From Aliidiomarina iranensis (GTDB lineage Bacteria; Pseudomonadota; Gammaproteobacteria; Enterobacterales; Alteromonadaceae), in NCBI RefSeq assembly GCF_003987135.1, contig NZ_PIPJ01000005.1, forward strand, positions 82,439 through 146,438: a stretch of 64,000 bases of DNA, in the 5' to 3' direction. Of the stretch, positions 54,136-63,209 are shown piece after piece; positions within the stretch are counted from its first letter, which is position 1, and every line of letters begins with the position of its first letter. The translations under genes were made by a program, and so were the position numbers. The notes below the pieces were generated by a model, which made no database searches, was not told where the DNA came from, and worked only from the letters and a program-made list of their open reading frames with translations.

Positions 54136-55350
54136 ATGGCATTGCAACGCACGCAAGTTTTGATTGTTGGTGGCGGTATGGTGGGCTTAGCGCTAGCCAT
54201 AGGGCTGGCAAAGGCCGGCCGTAAAGTTACCGTGGTGGAGCGTTCAGAAACCCCAGGTGAAATGCCTGAGCAAACCAGTTTGCGAGTAAGTGCCATTAAC
54301 GCAGGCGTTGCGCAATGGCTTAGCGAACTTGGCGCTTGGCAACGTTTACCTACTGATCGGTGTGCGCCTTATCACGGCATGTCGGTGTGGGAGCATGATA
54401 GCTTCGGTAAGATTGAATTTACCGCTGAGCAAGCTGATTTAGCGTCGTTGGGCACCATTTTAGAAAACCAAGTATTGGTGGCTGCTTTATGGCAGCAAGC
54501 TGAAGAAGTGGGCGTTCAGCTCATTGCCGGCGTGGATATTGAAACACCGGAATATCACGAGAGTGATGTGAGCGTGGCACTGATCAATGGTAAGGGCAAT
54601 GGCAATGGCAATGGCGATGTGATTTTGGCACAGCTGCTCGTGGCCGCCGATGGCGCCCGCTCGCAACTGCGCGATCACGTAGGCACACCCATTATTCATC
54701 GCGATTACGAGCAACAAGGCTTAGTGGCCACCATTGAATCAGAAGAGCCGCATGCGGGCATCGCTCGGCAAGTATTTCATGCCGGTGGGCCGTTGGCGTT
54801 GTTACCGATGGCCGATGCTAAGCAAAGCTCGATTGTTTGGAGCTTACCAACTCTAGAAGCGCAAGCGATGTGTGCCTTGTCGGCCGAAGAATTCAGCCAA
54901 AAGCTCACCGTTGCCAGTAACAATTGCATGGGTATGCTGCGGCCGGTGAGCGAGCGGGTGAGTTTTCCACTTCGTATGCAATATGCGCAAACTTGGGTGC
55001 ACGGCCGGCAAGTATTGGTAGGTGATGCTGCACACACCATTCACCCGTTAGCTGGGCAAGGTGCAAACCTAGGGTTCGGTGATGCGTTTCATTTAGTGCA
55101 GCAATTAACATCGCTGGGTACTTTGAACGGCCAGTGGGATAACACTGAATTAAACCGAGCGCTACGGCGTTATGAACGCGCAAGAAAAGCCGCTGCGGTG
55201 CGCCATATTGCTACCATGGAAGGCTTCCATCAGCTCTTTACGGGTAGTAACCCTATTGTGAAAATGGGCCGCTCACTAGGGTTAAGCTTGGTAAATCAAA
55301 CGAACCCAGTAAAAGATTTCTTTTTGCGGCAAGCCAGCGAACTCGGCTAA
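54136..55350 (+). CDS. ubiI: 2-octaprenylphenol hydroxylase UbiI
   Basis: A 404-residue FAD monooxygenase, same family as UbiH: LIVGGGMVGLALAIGLA at the N-terminus, VAADGARS, and GDAAHTIHPLAGQGANLGFGD. It carries out a ring hydroxylation in ubiquinone synthesis (formerly visC). A short Gly/Asn repeat (GKGNGNGNGD near residue 153) is a local low-complexity insertion. GGAG lies upstream of the ATG. Confidence 0.9.
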   Translation: MALQRTQVLIVGGGMVGLALAIGLAKAGRKVTVVERSETPGEMPEQTSLRVSAINAGVAQWLSELGAWQRLPTDRCAPYHGMSVWEHDSFGKIEFTAEQADLASLGTILENQVLVAALWQQAEEVGVQLIAGVDIETPEYHESDVSVALINGKGNGNGNGDVILAQLLVAADGARSQLRDHVGTPIIHRDYEQQGLVATIESEEPHAGIARQVFHAGGPLALLPMADAKQSSIVWSLPTLEAQAMCALSAEEFSQKLTVASNNCMGMLRPVSERVSFPLRMQYAQTWVHGRQVLVGDAAHTIHPLAGQGANLGFGDAFHLVQQLTSLGTLNGQWDNTELNRALRRYERARKAAAVRHIATMEGFHQLFTGSNPIVKMGRSLGLSLVNQTNPVKDFFLRQASELG

Positions 55351-55354
55351 TGTT

Positions 55355-56215
55355 TTAAGCTGGGTTCAGATAATCGTGTAAATATTCCAGCAAATGCTCC
55401 GCGGCATCGTTCTTGCGGTCACCATGCCGCTCCAGATAAATACCCACGGTGCCAAGCGGTGGCAGTTGCTGGGCTATTTCCGAAGCTTTTAATTCCACTA
55501 AATCGTTCGGCAAAGAGCTGCGAGCTAAAACTGTGATACCTAAATCGCTTTTCAAGGCGCTGCTAATGCCAGTGAGATCACTGTTGGTATACGCGATGCG
55601 GCATTTTGTATTCACGCTTTTTAAGGTTTGCAACGCGCGCCGCCGATAAATGCAGCCTTCGGCGGCCAACACCAAAGGAACCGTATTTTGCCATTGGAAA
55701 TCAGCGCGGCCAGCAACCCAAATTAGCGCATCTTCTTTTACTTTCACTGAATCCTCCGGCGCCTGCTCCGCAACCGTTAAAATAATATCGAATTGCCCAC
55801 GGCTGGCGCCTAAACGCAATTCACGGCTTAAGGCGGAAGTAACTTCTAAGGTGATTTGTGGATAGCTACTGGCAAATTGGCCGAGAATTCTTGGTAACAG
55901 CGCGGTGGCAAATTCACTTGGAATGCCGAGGCGCACTTGCCCCGAAATCGGGGCCTTAGTAAAGCGAGCTAGCAGCTGATCATGCATGGCAAGTAGTTGC
56001 CGCGCCCCTTGATAGAGCTCTTGGCCGGCAGGGGTAAGTTTGGGTTTATTGCCTTGGCGCTCAAATACCGCATGGTCAATCCGTTCTTCTAAACGTTTTA
56101 TTTGCAAGCTAATAGCTGGTTGCGAACGGCCTAAACGCTCACCAGCTTGGGTGTAGCTTTGTAAATCGGTAACGGTAACAAAGGCGCGTAGGTTTTCGAG
56201 AGATAAACTATTCAT
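55355..56215 (-). CDS. LysR-family transcriptional regulator
   Basis: A 286-residue regulator. The N-terminal winged helix has LENLRAFVTVTDLQSYTQAGERLGRSQPAISLQIKRLEER-type spacing (residues 6-45), followed by a substrate-binding domain from about residue 90 (VRLGIPSEFATALLP). It ends four bases after ubiI on the opposite strand and is divergent from gcvT, so it could regulate gcvTHP or itself; it does not look like GcvA specifically and the effector is unknown. Confidence 0.88.
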   Translation of the reverse strand: MNSLSLENLRAFVTVTDLQSYTQAGERLGRSQPAISLQIKRLEERIDHAVFERQGNKPKLTPAGQELYQGARQLLAMHDQLLARFTKAPISGQVRLGIPSEFATALLPRILGQFASSYPQITLEVTSALSRELRLGASRGQFDIILTVAEQAPEDSVKVKEDALIWVAGRADFQWQNTVPLVLAAEGCIYRRRALQTLKSVNTKCRIAYTNSDLTGISSALKSDLGITVLARSSLPNDLVELKASEIAQQLPPLGTVGIYLERHGDRKNDAAEHLLEYLHDYLNPA

Positions 56216-56433
56216 CTTATGATTCTCGTATTGAAGAGATAATCAGCGAGGCCAAACTCACAACTGAGCCTTCAATGCTAGGTATAGCATTAATAATATC
56301 AATTATGAAGAGCAAGCTATAAGTTTTTGTTATAATCCTATTGGCCTTTTTAATTTGTTGCTTAGCCACTTGGCTTCTATAATGATGGCCATTCAAATAG
56401 CACAAAAAATCCACAAAAAAGTGAGCGTAATTT

Positions 56434-57522
56434 ATGGCATCAGCTGCAGCAAAACGTACTCCGCTTTATCCGAATCATTTAGCCGCTGGCGCTAAGATGG
56501 TTGATTTCCATGGTTGGGAGATGCCGCTTAATTACGGCTCACAAATTGAAGAGCATCATGCGGTGCGCCGCGATGTGGGCATGTTTGATGTTTCTCACAT
56601 GACCATTGTTGATGTTACCGGCCGCGATGCCAAACCTTACCTGCGCCACCTTTTAGCCAATGATGTGGCGAAGCTGCAAACACCCGGTAAAGCGCTTTAC
56701 AGTGCCATGTTGAACAATGATGGCGGCGTGATAGACGATTTAATTGTGTATTTTTTCAACGAAGATTCTTACCGGTTAGTGGTGAACTCCGCGACACGGG
56801 ATAAAGATATGGCGTGGTTAGAGGCGCAAAGCGGCGAATTCGATGTGGCTATTACTGAACGCACTGAATTTGCCATGATTGCAGTTCAAGGCCCAGCTGC
56901 AAAAGAGAAAGTAGCGGTATTAATGAGCGCGGAGCAACACGCCATCGTATCCGAGTTGAAGCCGTTCGTAGGTGTGCAATTAGATGAACTTTTCGTAGCT
57001 ACAACGGGTTACACCGGAGAAGCAGGATATGAAATTATTATTCCAAATGACGCCGTAGGTACGGTTTGGGATAAATTAATTGCGGCCGGCGTGAAGCCGT
57101 GTGGCTTGGGTGCACGTGATACCCTGCGTTTAGAAGCTGGAATGAATTTATATGGCCAAGATATGGATGAAACCGTATCGCCATTAGCCGCTAACATGGC
57201 TTGGTCGGTTGCCTTAGAGCCTAGCGATCGCAATTTCGTTGGCCGTGGCGCCCTCGAAGCTCAGAAAGCAGCAGGCACTGAAAAATTAGTTGGCTTGGTA
57301 ATGGAAGAAAAAGGTGTATTGCGCGCCGGCTTGAAAGTAATGGTTGAGGGCGGTGAAGGCGTGATTACTTCCGGTACTTTCTCGCCAACCTTGGGCTACA
57401 GTATTGCCATGGCGCGTGTGCCGCAGCCAGTAGGTGAAACCGCACAAGTGGAAATGCGCAAAAAATTAGTTACAGTAAAGGTTGTGAAGCCATCGTTTGT
57501 TCGTAATGGCAAAGCAGTTTAA
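56434..57522 (+). CDS. gcvT: Glycine cleavage system T protein (aminomethyltransferase)
   Basis: A 362-residue protein: [70 protein letters not shown] and the C-terminal barrel. It transfers the methylene group from the lipoyl arm of GcvH to tetrahydrofolate and releases ammonia. It begins gcvT-gcvH-gcvP. No glycine riboswitch pattern is seen in the 218-base leader. Confidence 0.96.
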   Translation: MASAAAKRTPLYPNHLAAGAKMVDFHGWEMPLNYGSQIEEHHAVRRDVGMFDVSHMTIVDVTGRDAKPYLRHLLANDVAKLQTPGKALYSAMLNNDGGVIDDLIVYFFNEDSYRLVVNSATRDKDMAWLEAQSGEFDVAITERTEFAMIAVQGPAAKEKVAVLMSAEQHAIVSELKPFVGVQLDELFVATTGYTGEAGYEIIIPNDAVGTVWDKLIAAGVKPCGLGARDTLRLEAGMNLYGQDMDETVSPLAANMAWSVALEPSDRNFVGRGALEAQKAAGTEKLVGLVMEEKGVLRAGLKVMVEGGEGVITSGTFSPTLGYSIAMARVPQPVGETAQVEMRKKLVTVKVVKPSFVRNGKAV

Positions 57523-57643
57523 TACCTTTTAACAATGCGTTTTAAAAACGCGCTTTAACATAAAAGTAGCGTAACAGCTACACGAATAAAGCATTCAATT
57601 AAAACAACACAGCGCCTGCTAAGGCTTAGGTAAGGGTTAAATC

Positions 57644-58033
57644 ATGAGCAATATACCAAACGAATTAAAATATGCCGCCTCCCACGAGTGGATTCGCAGT
57701 GAAGGCGATGGCGTTTACACCGTAGGTATTACTGAGCACGCTCAGGAATTATTAGGTGATATGGTGTTTGTAGAGCTTCCTGATGTTGGTGATAACGTAT
57801 CGGCTGGTGATGATGTTGCCGTAGCTGAATCGGTAAAGGCTGCCTCTGATATTTATGCACCAATTGCCGGTGAAGTATTAGAAGTAAATGAAGATCTGGA
57901 AGATTCGCCAGAACTTGTAAACAGCGACCCTTACGGCGATGGCTGGTTGTTCAAGATAAAAGCTGATGATGAAAGCGAACTTGAAAGCTTGTTAGATGCC
58001 GAGAGCTACGCTGCCTCGATTGAGGAAGAGTAA
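57644..58033 (+). CDS. gcvH: Glycine cleavage system H protein
   Basis: A 129-residue lipoyl carrier. [12 protein letters not shown] carries the lipoylated Lys65, and [21 protein letters not shown] is the family opening. It shuttles the aminomethyl group between GcvP and GcvT. AAGG lies upstream of the ATG. It is 121 bases after gcvT and is followed by a strong terminator before gcvP. Confidence 0.97.
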   Translation: MSNIPNELKYAASHEWIRSEGDGVYTVGITEHAQELLGDMVFVELPDVGDNVSAGDDVAVAESVKAASDIYAPIAGEVLEVNEDLEDSPELVNSDPYGDGWLFKIKADDESELESLLDAESYAASIEEE

Positions 58034-58047
58034 GCATTTTTATAAGT

Positions 58048-58078
58048 AAAGCCCCAGCCTGATGCTGGGGCTTTCTTC
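58048..58078 (+). terminator. Terminator between gcvH and gcvP
   Basis: AAAGCCCCAGC-CTGAT-GCTGGGGCTTT, a perfect 11-base GC-rich stem followed by a T-rich stretch, 14 bases after gcvH. It sits inside what is usually a single operon, so gcvP may have its own promoter in 58079-58161 or receive only read-through. Confidence 0.88.
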
Positions 58079-58161
58079 TTGATTTCGCGCCGCGAAATAT
58101 CAACACGCCCGTAATTTCTCAAACACTGTGGCTAAACCAACAGTAAACTAGGATCAGGCAA

Positions 58162-61047
58162 ATGAGCAGTAAAACGCTAACCCAGTTAGAAAACCACGAA
58201 GAATTTGTTTCTCGCCATATCGGCCCTGATGCACAGGAACAGCAGGATATGCTGGCCTTTGTAGGTGCCAAATCACTTGAAGATATGACCGCACAAACCG
58301 TGCCAGGCTCTATTTTGCGTGAACCCTTTTTACAAGTTGGCGGCGCCATGAATGAGCGTGATGCCCTTGCTCGTTTGCGCAAAATTGCCAAGAAAAACAA
58401 AGTATTTTCTAGCTATATCGGTATGGGCTATTACGATACTTTATTGCCGAATGTGATTCTGCGTAACGTGTTGGAAAATCCGGGTTGGTACACTGCTTAC
58501 ACACCTTATCAGCCAGAAATTGCGCAAGGCCGCTTACAAGCCATTTTAAACTTCCAACAGGTTTCTATTGATCTTACTGGCATGGAAATGGCCAGCGCCT
58601 CGTTGTTAGATGAAGCCACCGCAGCGGCCGAAGCCATGGCAATGGCCCAGCGCGTGAGCAAATCAAAATCGAATGTATTCTTTATCGCCGATAATGTGTT
58701 CCCACAAACCGTTGATGTGGTGAAAGCGCGGGCAGAAATGTTCGGTTTTGAAATCGTGCAAGGCCCATGGCAAGAAGCGGGCAATTATGATGTGTTCGGT
58801 GCGCTGCTACAAAGCCCTGCAGAAAATGGTGAACTACTCGATTTAACCGAAGTGATTGCCGCTGTGCAAGCGCAGAAAGGCTTGGTGGCTGTAGCCACTG
58901 ATCTAATGAGCTTGGTAGCCTGTAAATCGCCGGGTGAAATGGGCGCCGATATGGTGTTTGGTTCGGCCCAACGCTTTGGTGTGCCCATGGGCTATGGTGG
59001 CCCACACGCCGCATTCTTTGCAACGCGGGAAAAATTCAAGCGGGCGTTACCTGGCCGTATTATCGGTGTATCAAAAGATTCACGCGGTAAAACCGCTTTG
59101 CGGATGGCCATGCAAACGCGCGAGCAACATATTCGCCGGGAAAAAGCGACCTCGAACATTTGTACTGCACAGGTGTTGTTAGCCAATATTGCATCGTTTT
59201 ATGCGGTTTATCATGGCCCTGAAGGCTTGAAGAACATTGCAGGCCGCATTCATCGCTTAACGGATATTTTGGCCGCAGGCTTAACCGAAAAAGGCTTCAC
59301 GCCAGTAAACACAACTTGGTTTGATACTATTACTATCAAAGCCAGCGGCGATGTGCGCAACGGCATTTTAGCCCGCGCTGCGGCTGCCGAAGTGAACTTC
59401 CGCACCGACCGTGCAGGCTTTCTTGGCATCAGCTTAGATGAAGCAAAAAACCGTACCGATATCGATACCCTGTTTAATGTGATTTTGGGCGAAGGCCATG
59501 GCTTAGATGTGGATAAGCTTGATGCGGATTGTGCTGCAAAAGGCGCGTCTATTCCGGCGAACCTCAAGCGCGAAAGCAAGTTCCTAACTCACGAAGTATT
59601 TAACCAGTATCACTCTGAAACGGAAATGCTGCGCTATATTCGTCAGCTTGAAGGCAAAGATTTAGCCTTGAACCACAGCATGATCTCGTTAGGTTCATGC
59701 ACTATGAAGCTAAACGCCACGGCCGAAATGATTCCAATCACTTGGCCCGAGTTCGCTAACCTACACCCGTTTTGCCCATTAGATCAGGCGCAGGGTTATG
59801 CAGAAATGATAGAAACATTATCGGATTGGCTGATTGATATCACCGGTTACGATAACCTTTCGATGCAGCCGAATTCCGGTGCTCAAGGTGAATATGCTGG
59901 CTTATTGGCGATTCAACGCTACCACGCAAGCCGCGGCGAAGCTCATCGGAATGTATGCTTGATTCCAGAGTCAGCACACGGTACTAACCCGGCCTCAGCA
60001 CAGATGGCGAGTATGAAAGTAGTGGTAGTGGCGTGTGATAAAAAAGGCAACGTGGATATTGCTGATTTGCGCGCGAAAGCTGCAGATGTGGCCGATAACC
60101 TAAGCTGTGCCATGGTTACTTATCCTTCCACCCACGGTGTATACGAAGAAGGTATTCGCGAGATTTGCGAAATTGTGCATGAGTTTGGCGGCCAAGTTTA
60201 CATGGATGGTGCCAACATGAACGCGCAGGTAGGGGTTACCTCACCGGGCTACATTGGTTCTGATGTTTCCCACTTAAACTTGCACAAAACGTTCTGTATT
60301 CCACACGGCGGTGGTGGCCCAGGTATGGGCCCTATCGGTGTGAAGAGCCACTTGGCGCCATTTTTACCGGGCCATGTGTTAAGCGATGGTAACGGTTTAG
60401 CGAAAGGCAATGGTGCTGTCTCTGCTGCACCTTACGGAAGCGCCAGTATTCTGCCAATTTCGTGGATGTATATCGCCATGATGGGCAGCGCCGGCTTACG
60501 TGAAGCTTCGGAAGTAGCCATTCTAAGTGCCAACTACATGGCGAAGCGTTTGGGTGATGATTTCCCAATTCTATATACCGGCCGCAACGATCGCGTAGCG
60601 CATGAATGTATTATTGATTTACGCCCGTTGAAAGAAAAAACCGGTATTGCGGAAATTGATATTGCTAAGCGCCTGCAAGATTACGGTTTCCACTCGCCAA
60701 CCATGAGTTTCCCAGTAGCGGGAACGCTGATGATCGAGCCTACGGAATCAGAATCAAAAGCCGAAATGGATCGCTTCTGCGATGCCATGCTTGCGATTAA
60801 AGCCGAAATCGAGAAAGTAGCCGCAGGTGAATGGCCAGCGGATAACAACCCGCTCGTGAATGCACCGCACACCATGGCCGATGTAGTAAGCGATTGGCAG
60901 CACCCATACACTCGTGAAGAAGCATGCTTCCCGAAAACATGGCTGCGCGACCACAAATTCTGGCCAAGCGTGAACCGCATTGATGACGTATACGGCGATC
61001 GCAACTTAGTGTGCAGCTGCCCACCGCTATCGGCTTATCAGGAATAA
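58162..61047 (+). CDS. gcvP: Glycine dehydrogenase (decarboxylating), P protein
   Basis: A 961-residue PLP enzyme made of two related halves (E. coli 957). [17 protein letters not shown] opens the family, and [18 protein letters not shown] holds the PLP-binding Lys709. It decarboxylates glycine and passes the aminomethyl group to GcvH. GATCAGGCAA precedes the ATG, and a terminator follows. Confidence 0.97.
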   Translation: MSSKTLTQLENHEEFVSRHIGPDAQEQQDMLAFVGAKSLEDMTAQTVPGSILREPFLQVGGAMNERDALARLRKIAKKNKVFSSYIGMGYYDTLLPNVILRNVLENPGWYTAYTPYQPEIAQGRLQAILNFQQVSIDLTGMEMASASLLDEATAAAEAMAMAQRVSKSKSNVFFIADNVFPQTVDVVKARAEMFGFEIVQGPWQEAGNYDVFGALLQSPAENGELLDLTEVIAAVQAQKGLVAVATDLMSLVACKSPGEMGADMVFGSAQRFGVPMGYGGPHAAFFATREKFKRALPGRIIGVSKDSRGKTALRMAMQTREQHIRREKATSNICTAQVLLANIASFYAVYHGPEGLKNIAGRIHRLTDILAAGLTEKGFTPVNTTWFDTITIKASGDVRNGILARAAAAEVNFRTDRAGFLGISLDEAKNRTDIDTLFNVILGEGHGLDVDKLDADCAAKGASIPANLKRESKFLTHEVFNQYHSETEMLRYIRQLEGKDLALNHSMISLGSCTMKLNATAEMIPITWPEFANLHPFCPLDQAQGYAEMIETLSDWLIDITGYDNLSMQPNSGAQGEYAGLLAIQRYHASRGEAHRNVCLIPESAHGTNPASAQMASMKVVVVACDKKGNVDIADLRAKAADVADNLSCAMVTYPSTHGVYEEGIREICEIVHEFGGQVYMDGANMNAQVGVTSPGYIGSDVSHLNLHKTFCIPHGGGGPGMGPIGVKSHLAPFLPGHVLSDGNGLAKGNGAVSAAPYGSASILPISWMYIAMMGSAGLREASEVAILSANYMAKRLGDDFPILYTGRNDRVAHECIIDLRPLKEKTGIAEIDIAKRLQDYGFHSPTMSFPVAGTLMIEPTESESKAEMDRFCDAMLAIKAEIEKVAAGEWPADNNPLVNAPHTMADVVSDWQHPYTREEACFPKTWLRDHKFWPSVNRIDDVYGDRNLVCSCPPLSAYQE

Positions 61048-61073
61048 GTTAGTTTCTGTGTATAACATTTAAC

Positions 61074-61111
61074 AAAAAGAGCTCCCTTTGTGAAAAGAGA
61101 GCTCTTTTTTT
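61074..61111 (+). terminator. Terminator after gcvP
   Basis: AAAAAGAGCTC pairs with GAGCTCTTTTT around a 14-base loop, followed by more T. It marks the right edge of the core-genome block. Confidence 0.88.
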
Positions 61112-61554
61112 ATGCCCAGGATAATCAGCCAAATTGCGAAATTATCCAGTTAGGTTAGCTTCGGGGATTACCAGTTTTGCTTGTTTAGCTCTTTACAATC
61201 GTATAAGTTAATTAAATAAGAAATAACGCACGCCGATGGATGATGGCGAAGCGAACACAGTTGCAAAAGCAATTGAACATGAGCCTGCTCACGTTGTCTC
61301 CTCAGGGAAGAGCCCTCCTCAGATTCGTTTTCGTTGAAACCATTCTTGTATTCTAATTTGGCACCGAGCCAAATTTCGCACGTTAACTCCGCGGCTTTTT
61401 CGGAAATAAAGTGCTAGAGCAATTGTTATTTGAGACTTTAAGAACGCTCGGTTTGTTGATTGTTGTGAAGACTCGGTGGGTTGAGGTATACGGCGGTCTT
61501 GCTGTTAAAATGTTATGTTTCATGAATTCCTACCTTGCGAATCCCTAAGTTGTA
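61112..61554. other. Long non-coding stretch between gcvP and the toxin-antitoxin pair
   Basis: About 440 bases without a supported gene. Visible elements are an inverted repeat GGATAAT/ATTATCC (near 61118-61147) followed by GTTAGGT at 61149-61155, which matches the integron core-site pattern GTTRRRY, and a hairpin AATTTGGC-ACCGA-GCCAAATT at 61355-61375 without a T tract. It could be the 5' part of the first cassette or decayed cassette sequence. Confidence 0.4.
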
Positions 61555-61586
61555 ACGTACATTTATAAGTACATTAAGTTGTACGT
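61555..61586. promoter_or_regulatory. Three GTAC sites at 12-bp spacing before the antitoxin gene (candidate operator)
   Basis: GTAC occurs at 61557, 61569 and 61581, exactly 12 bases apart. The outer two form the inverted repeat ACGTACA and TGTACGT. The element lies directly before the antitoxin start, where Phd/YefM-type antitoxins bind to repress their own operon. Confidence 0.6.
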
Positions 61587-61597
61587 AGGTGATGCTA

Positions 61598-61879
61598 ATG
61601 ACAAGAGTACGTGTTGACGAGGATATTCGACCTCTATCTGAGTTTCGAGCCGGAGTTGCAAAGTTTGTGAAGCAAATTCATGAGACGCGGCGCCCGATGG
61701 TTCTAACACAGCGAGGCCGCGGGGTTGCAGTACTAGTTGATGTTCAAGAGTACGAAAAGATGCAAGAGCGCTTGGAAGTGCTCGAAGAGGTTTACCGGGC
61801 TGAAGAGCAAATCGCTAACGGTGCCGGAATCTCTCATGAAAATGCGAAATCACGCATTTTGAGTAAGTTAGCTCAATGA
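61598..61879 (+). CDS. Phd/YefM-family antitoxin
   Basis: A 93-residue protein: RPLSEFRAGVAKFVKQIHETRRPMVLTQ-type N-terminal DNA-binding fold with GRGVAVLVDVQEYEKMQE, the Phd/YefM antitoxin pattern, then an acidic helical tail expected to wrap the toxin. The ATG at 61598 has AGGTG eight bases upstream; in-frame starts at 61589 (GTG) and 61592 (ATG) are alternatives. It overlaps the toxin gene by four bases (ATGA). Confidence 0.88.
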   Translation: MTRVRVDEDIRPLSEFRAGVAKFVKQIHETRRPMVLTQRGRGVAVLVDVQEYEKMQERLEVLEEVYRAEEQIANGAGISHENAKSRILSKLAQ

Positions 61880-62178
61880 AGGTAGTTTGGTCTCCGCTTG
61901 CGCTAGAGCGCGTAGAAAGTATTGCTCAGTACATTGCCGAGGATAAGCCGAGTGCGGCGATACACTGGGTTGATGGTCTATTTTCTTGCGTAGATCGTTT
62001 AGCTGAATTTCCGGAGAGTGGGCGAGTCGTCCCTGAAGTGCGCTTGCAGCGTATTCGAGAAGTGGTGTTTGGCTCTTACCGAGTTATCTATAGCGTAACA
62101 AATCAGGTGGATATTCTGACGGTGCGCCGAAGCAGTCAGATATTGAAACCCTCTGAGCTCAGTGTTGATGAAACATAA
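61876..62178 (+). CDS. RelE/ParE-family toxin
   Basis: A 100-residue protein: VVWSPLALERVESIAQYIAEDKPSAA, GRVVPEV, IREVVFGSYRVIY and VDILTVRRSSQ, the ParE/RelE superfamily pattern. ParE members poison gyrase and RelE members cut mRNA on the ribosome; sequence alone leaves the target open, although the form resembles ParE. The stop codon lies in the first arm of the attC-like repeat, as expected for a cassette gene. Confidence 0.88.
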   Translation: MKVVWSPLALERVESIAQYIAEDKPSAAIHWVDGLFSCVDRLAEFPESGRVVPEVRLQRIREVVFGSYRVIYSVTNQVDILTVRRSSQILKPSELSVDET

Positions 62179-62247
62179 CAAGTCAATAAACTGAGCGCCT
62201 GCGGCGCCGGACGTGCTAACACACGCCGGTTATTTCGGGCGTTAGCT
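62173..62247 (+). repeat. attC-like recombination site 1
   Basis: Begins ACATAACAAG at the toxin stop and ends GGGCGTTAGCT, with a central hairpin CCGG(A)CGTG-CTAACA-CACGCCGG. TAACAAG at one end and GCGTTAG at the other, with an imperfect palindrome between, is the layout of integron attC sites. Outer core sequences deviate slightly from RYYYAAC/GTTRRRY. A good ribosome-binding site for the next gene follows directly. Confidence 0.75.
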
Positions 62248-62262
62248 TAAGGAGAATTGTTC

Positions 62263-62514
62263 TTGGACATGATTATTTTCTTTGTATGTATATTGGTCGG
62301 ATTTGCCATCTGCTTACCGTTCTATAAAAAAATGCTTAATGTCGTAAGAGAAATGGATCGTGAATTTTCATCGGATGTAAAAGGTCGGAGCGGTTTCAAC
62401 AACGGTGTGCATGGAAATTTTTTCATGGGAAAGTTGTATGTCTTGATGTTGCCGATGTTCTGTAACCTTCTCATAGCATTCTTATTATATTTACTAATAC
62501 AAAAATTAAGCTAA
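62263..62514 (+). CDS. Small two-helix membrane protein of unknown function (cassette gene)
   Basis: An 83-residue protein with hydrophobic helices at about residues 2-20 and 58-80 and a charged segment between. I recognise no family. The most likely start is TTG at 62263, eight bases after AAGGAG; ATG at 62269 is more distant. It lies between two attC-like repeats in the same orientation as the neighbouring genes. Confidence 0.6.
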   Translation: MDMIIFFVCILVGFAICLPFYKKMLNVVREMDREFSSDVKGRSGFNNGVHGNFFMGKLYVLMLPMFCNLLIAFLLYLLIQKLS

Positions 62515-62567
62515 CAAGCCGATAAATAGTGACGCCACGAGTGGCGCACATGAGCGGAGCGTAAGGT
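62509..62567 (+). repeat. attC-like site 2 (short, degenerate)
   Basis: Starts AGCTAACAAG at the stop of the small membrane protein and ends GCGTAAGGT. The centre is GTG(A)CGCCAC-GA-GTGGCGCAC, a near-perfect hairpin with one bulged A, typical of attC centres. The right core reads GTAAGGT instead of GTTAGGT, so this site may be inactive. Confidence 0.6.
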
Positions 62568-62572
62568 TTATT

Positions 62573-63106
62573 ATGCGCCACATTCTAAAATTAGCGATAA
62601 TTACACTTCTTTTGATCGGTTGCTCGTCGCTAGGCGGTTTTGTTGAATCGAGTGCTCCGGAAGAAAATTTTATTGATATCACTGGTGGTATCGACAGAAG
62701 CTTTTCATACAAATTTAAGGTGGAATATCGAACAACTACTGAGTTAAATCAGTGTACAACGTACCATCTGGCATTAGGCAAACGTATTGCTCAGCAGTTC
62801 GAATTTGACTACTACCCTGACATTAGAGGGTCTACATATTTGGTTCGATTGCCTTTACAAGAATTAGAACCGAATACACCTTGTAATTGGAAACCAGTAA
62901 TGGCCTTTTTGTGTGTGAATTCAGCTGGCAAAGAACCAACATCTTGTACAAGTATCTTTTCATTTAGAGGGGTGCAAGACATAGGCCCCGTTACAAAAAT
63001 AGAATGCACCAAGAATAACTTTTGCTCAGACAGTGAAATTAATGTTGGCAGTGGCGCTATAAATGAGTTTAACAGGACATATCAAGTTGATATTGTTGCT
63101 AAATAA
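62573..63106 (+). CDS. Lipoprotein of unknown function (cassette gene)
   Basis: A 177-residue protein with a lipoprotein signal: LLLIGC, Cys17 being the acylated residue. Six further cysteines in the mature part (for example NQCTTYH, NTPCNWK, AFLCVN, TSCTS, IECTKNNFC) suggest disulfides in the periplasm. I recognise no family. TAAGG lies six bases before the ATG. It is immediately followed by an attC-like site. Confidence 0.65.
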   Translation: MRHILKLAIITLLLIGCSSLGGFVESSAPEENFIDITGGIDRSFSYKFKVEYRTTTELNQCTTYHLALGKRIAQQFEFDYYPDIRGSTYLVRLPLQELEPNTPCNWKPVMAFLCVNSAGKEPTSCTSIFSFRGVQDIGPVTKIECTKNNFCSDSEINVGSGAINEFNRTYQVDIVAK

Positions 63107-63175
63107 ATCTAACAAGTTAAATCATTGGAAAACCGCTCGCTGCGCTCGCTTTTTCCGGGGTTTGAGGCGTTAGGG
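63107..63175 (+). repeat. attC-like recombination site 3
   Basis: Starts ATCTAAC, a full match to RYYYAAC, continues AAGTTAAATC, has a centre with GGAAAA/TTTTCC arms around CGCTCGCTGCGCTCGC, and ends GGGGTTTGAGGCGTTAGGG. The inner left and right boxes (TTAAATC and GGTTTGA) can pair. This is the best of the attC-like sites here. Confidence 0.8.
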
Positions 63176-63209
63176 TTAATGATGCGTGGTTTTATACAAG
63201 GAGATTGAA

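Noticed and set aside
56216..56433. Glycine riboswitch before gcvT
   Set aside because: The expected paired aptamer motifs are not visible in this 218-base leader.
61118..61155. Inverted repeat plus GTTAGGT as a full attC site or attI
   Set aside because: No RYYYAAC left arm was found, so only the core-like right end is noted.
61355..61375. Hairpin AATTTGGC-ACCGA-GCCAAATT as a terminator
   Set aside because: No T tract follows on either strand, so it was kept only as an unexplained hairpin.
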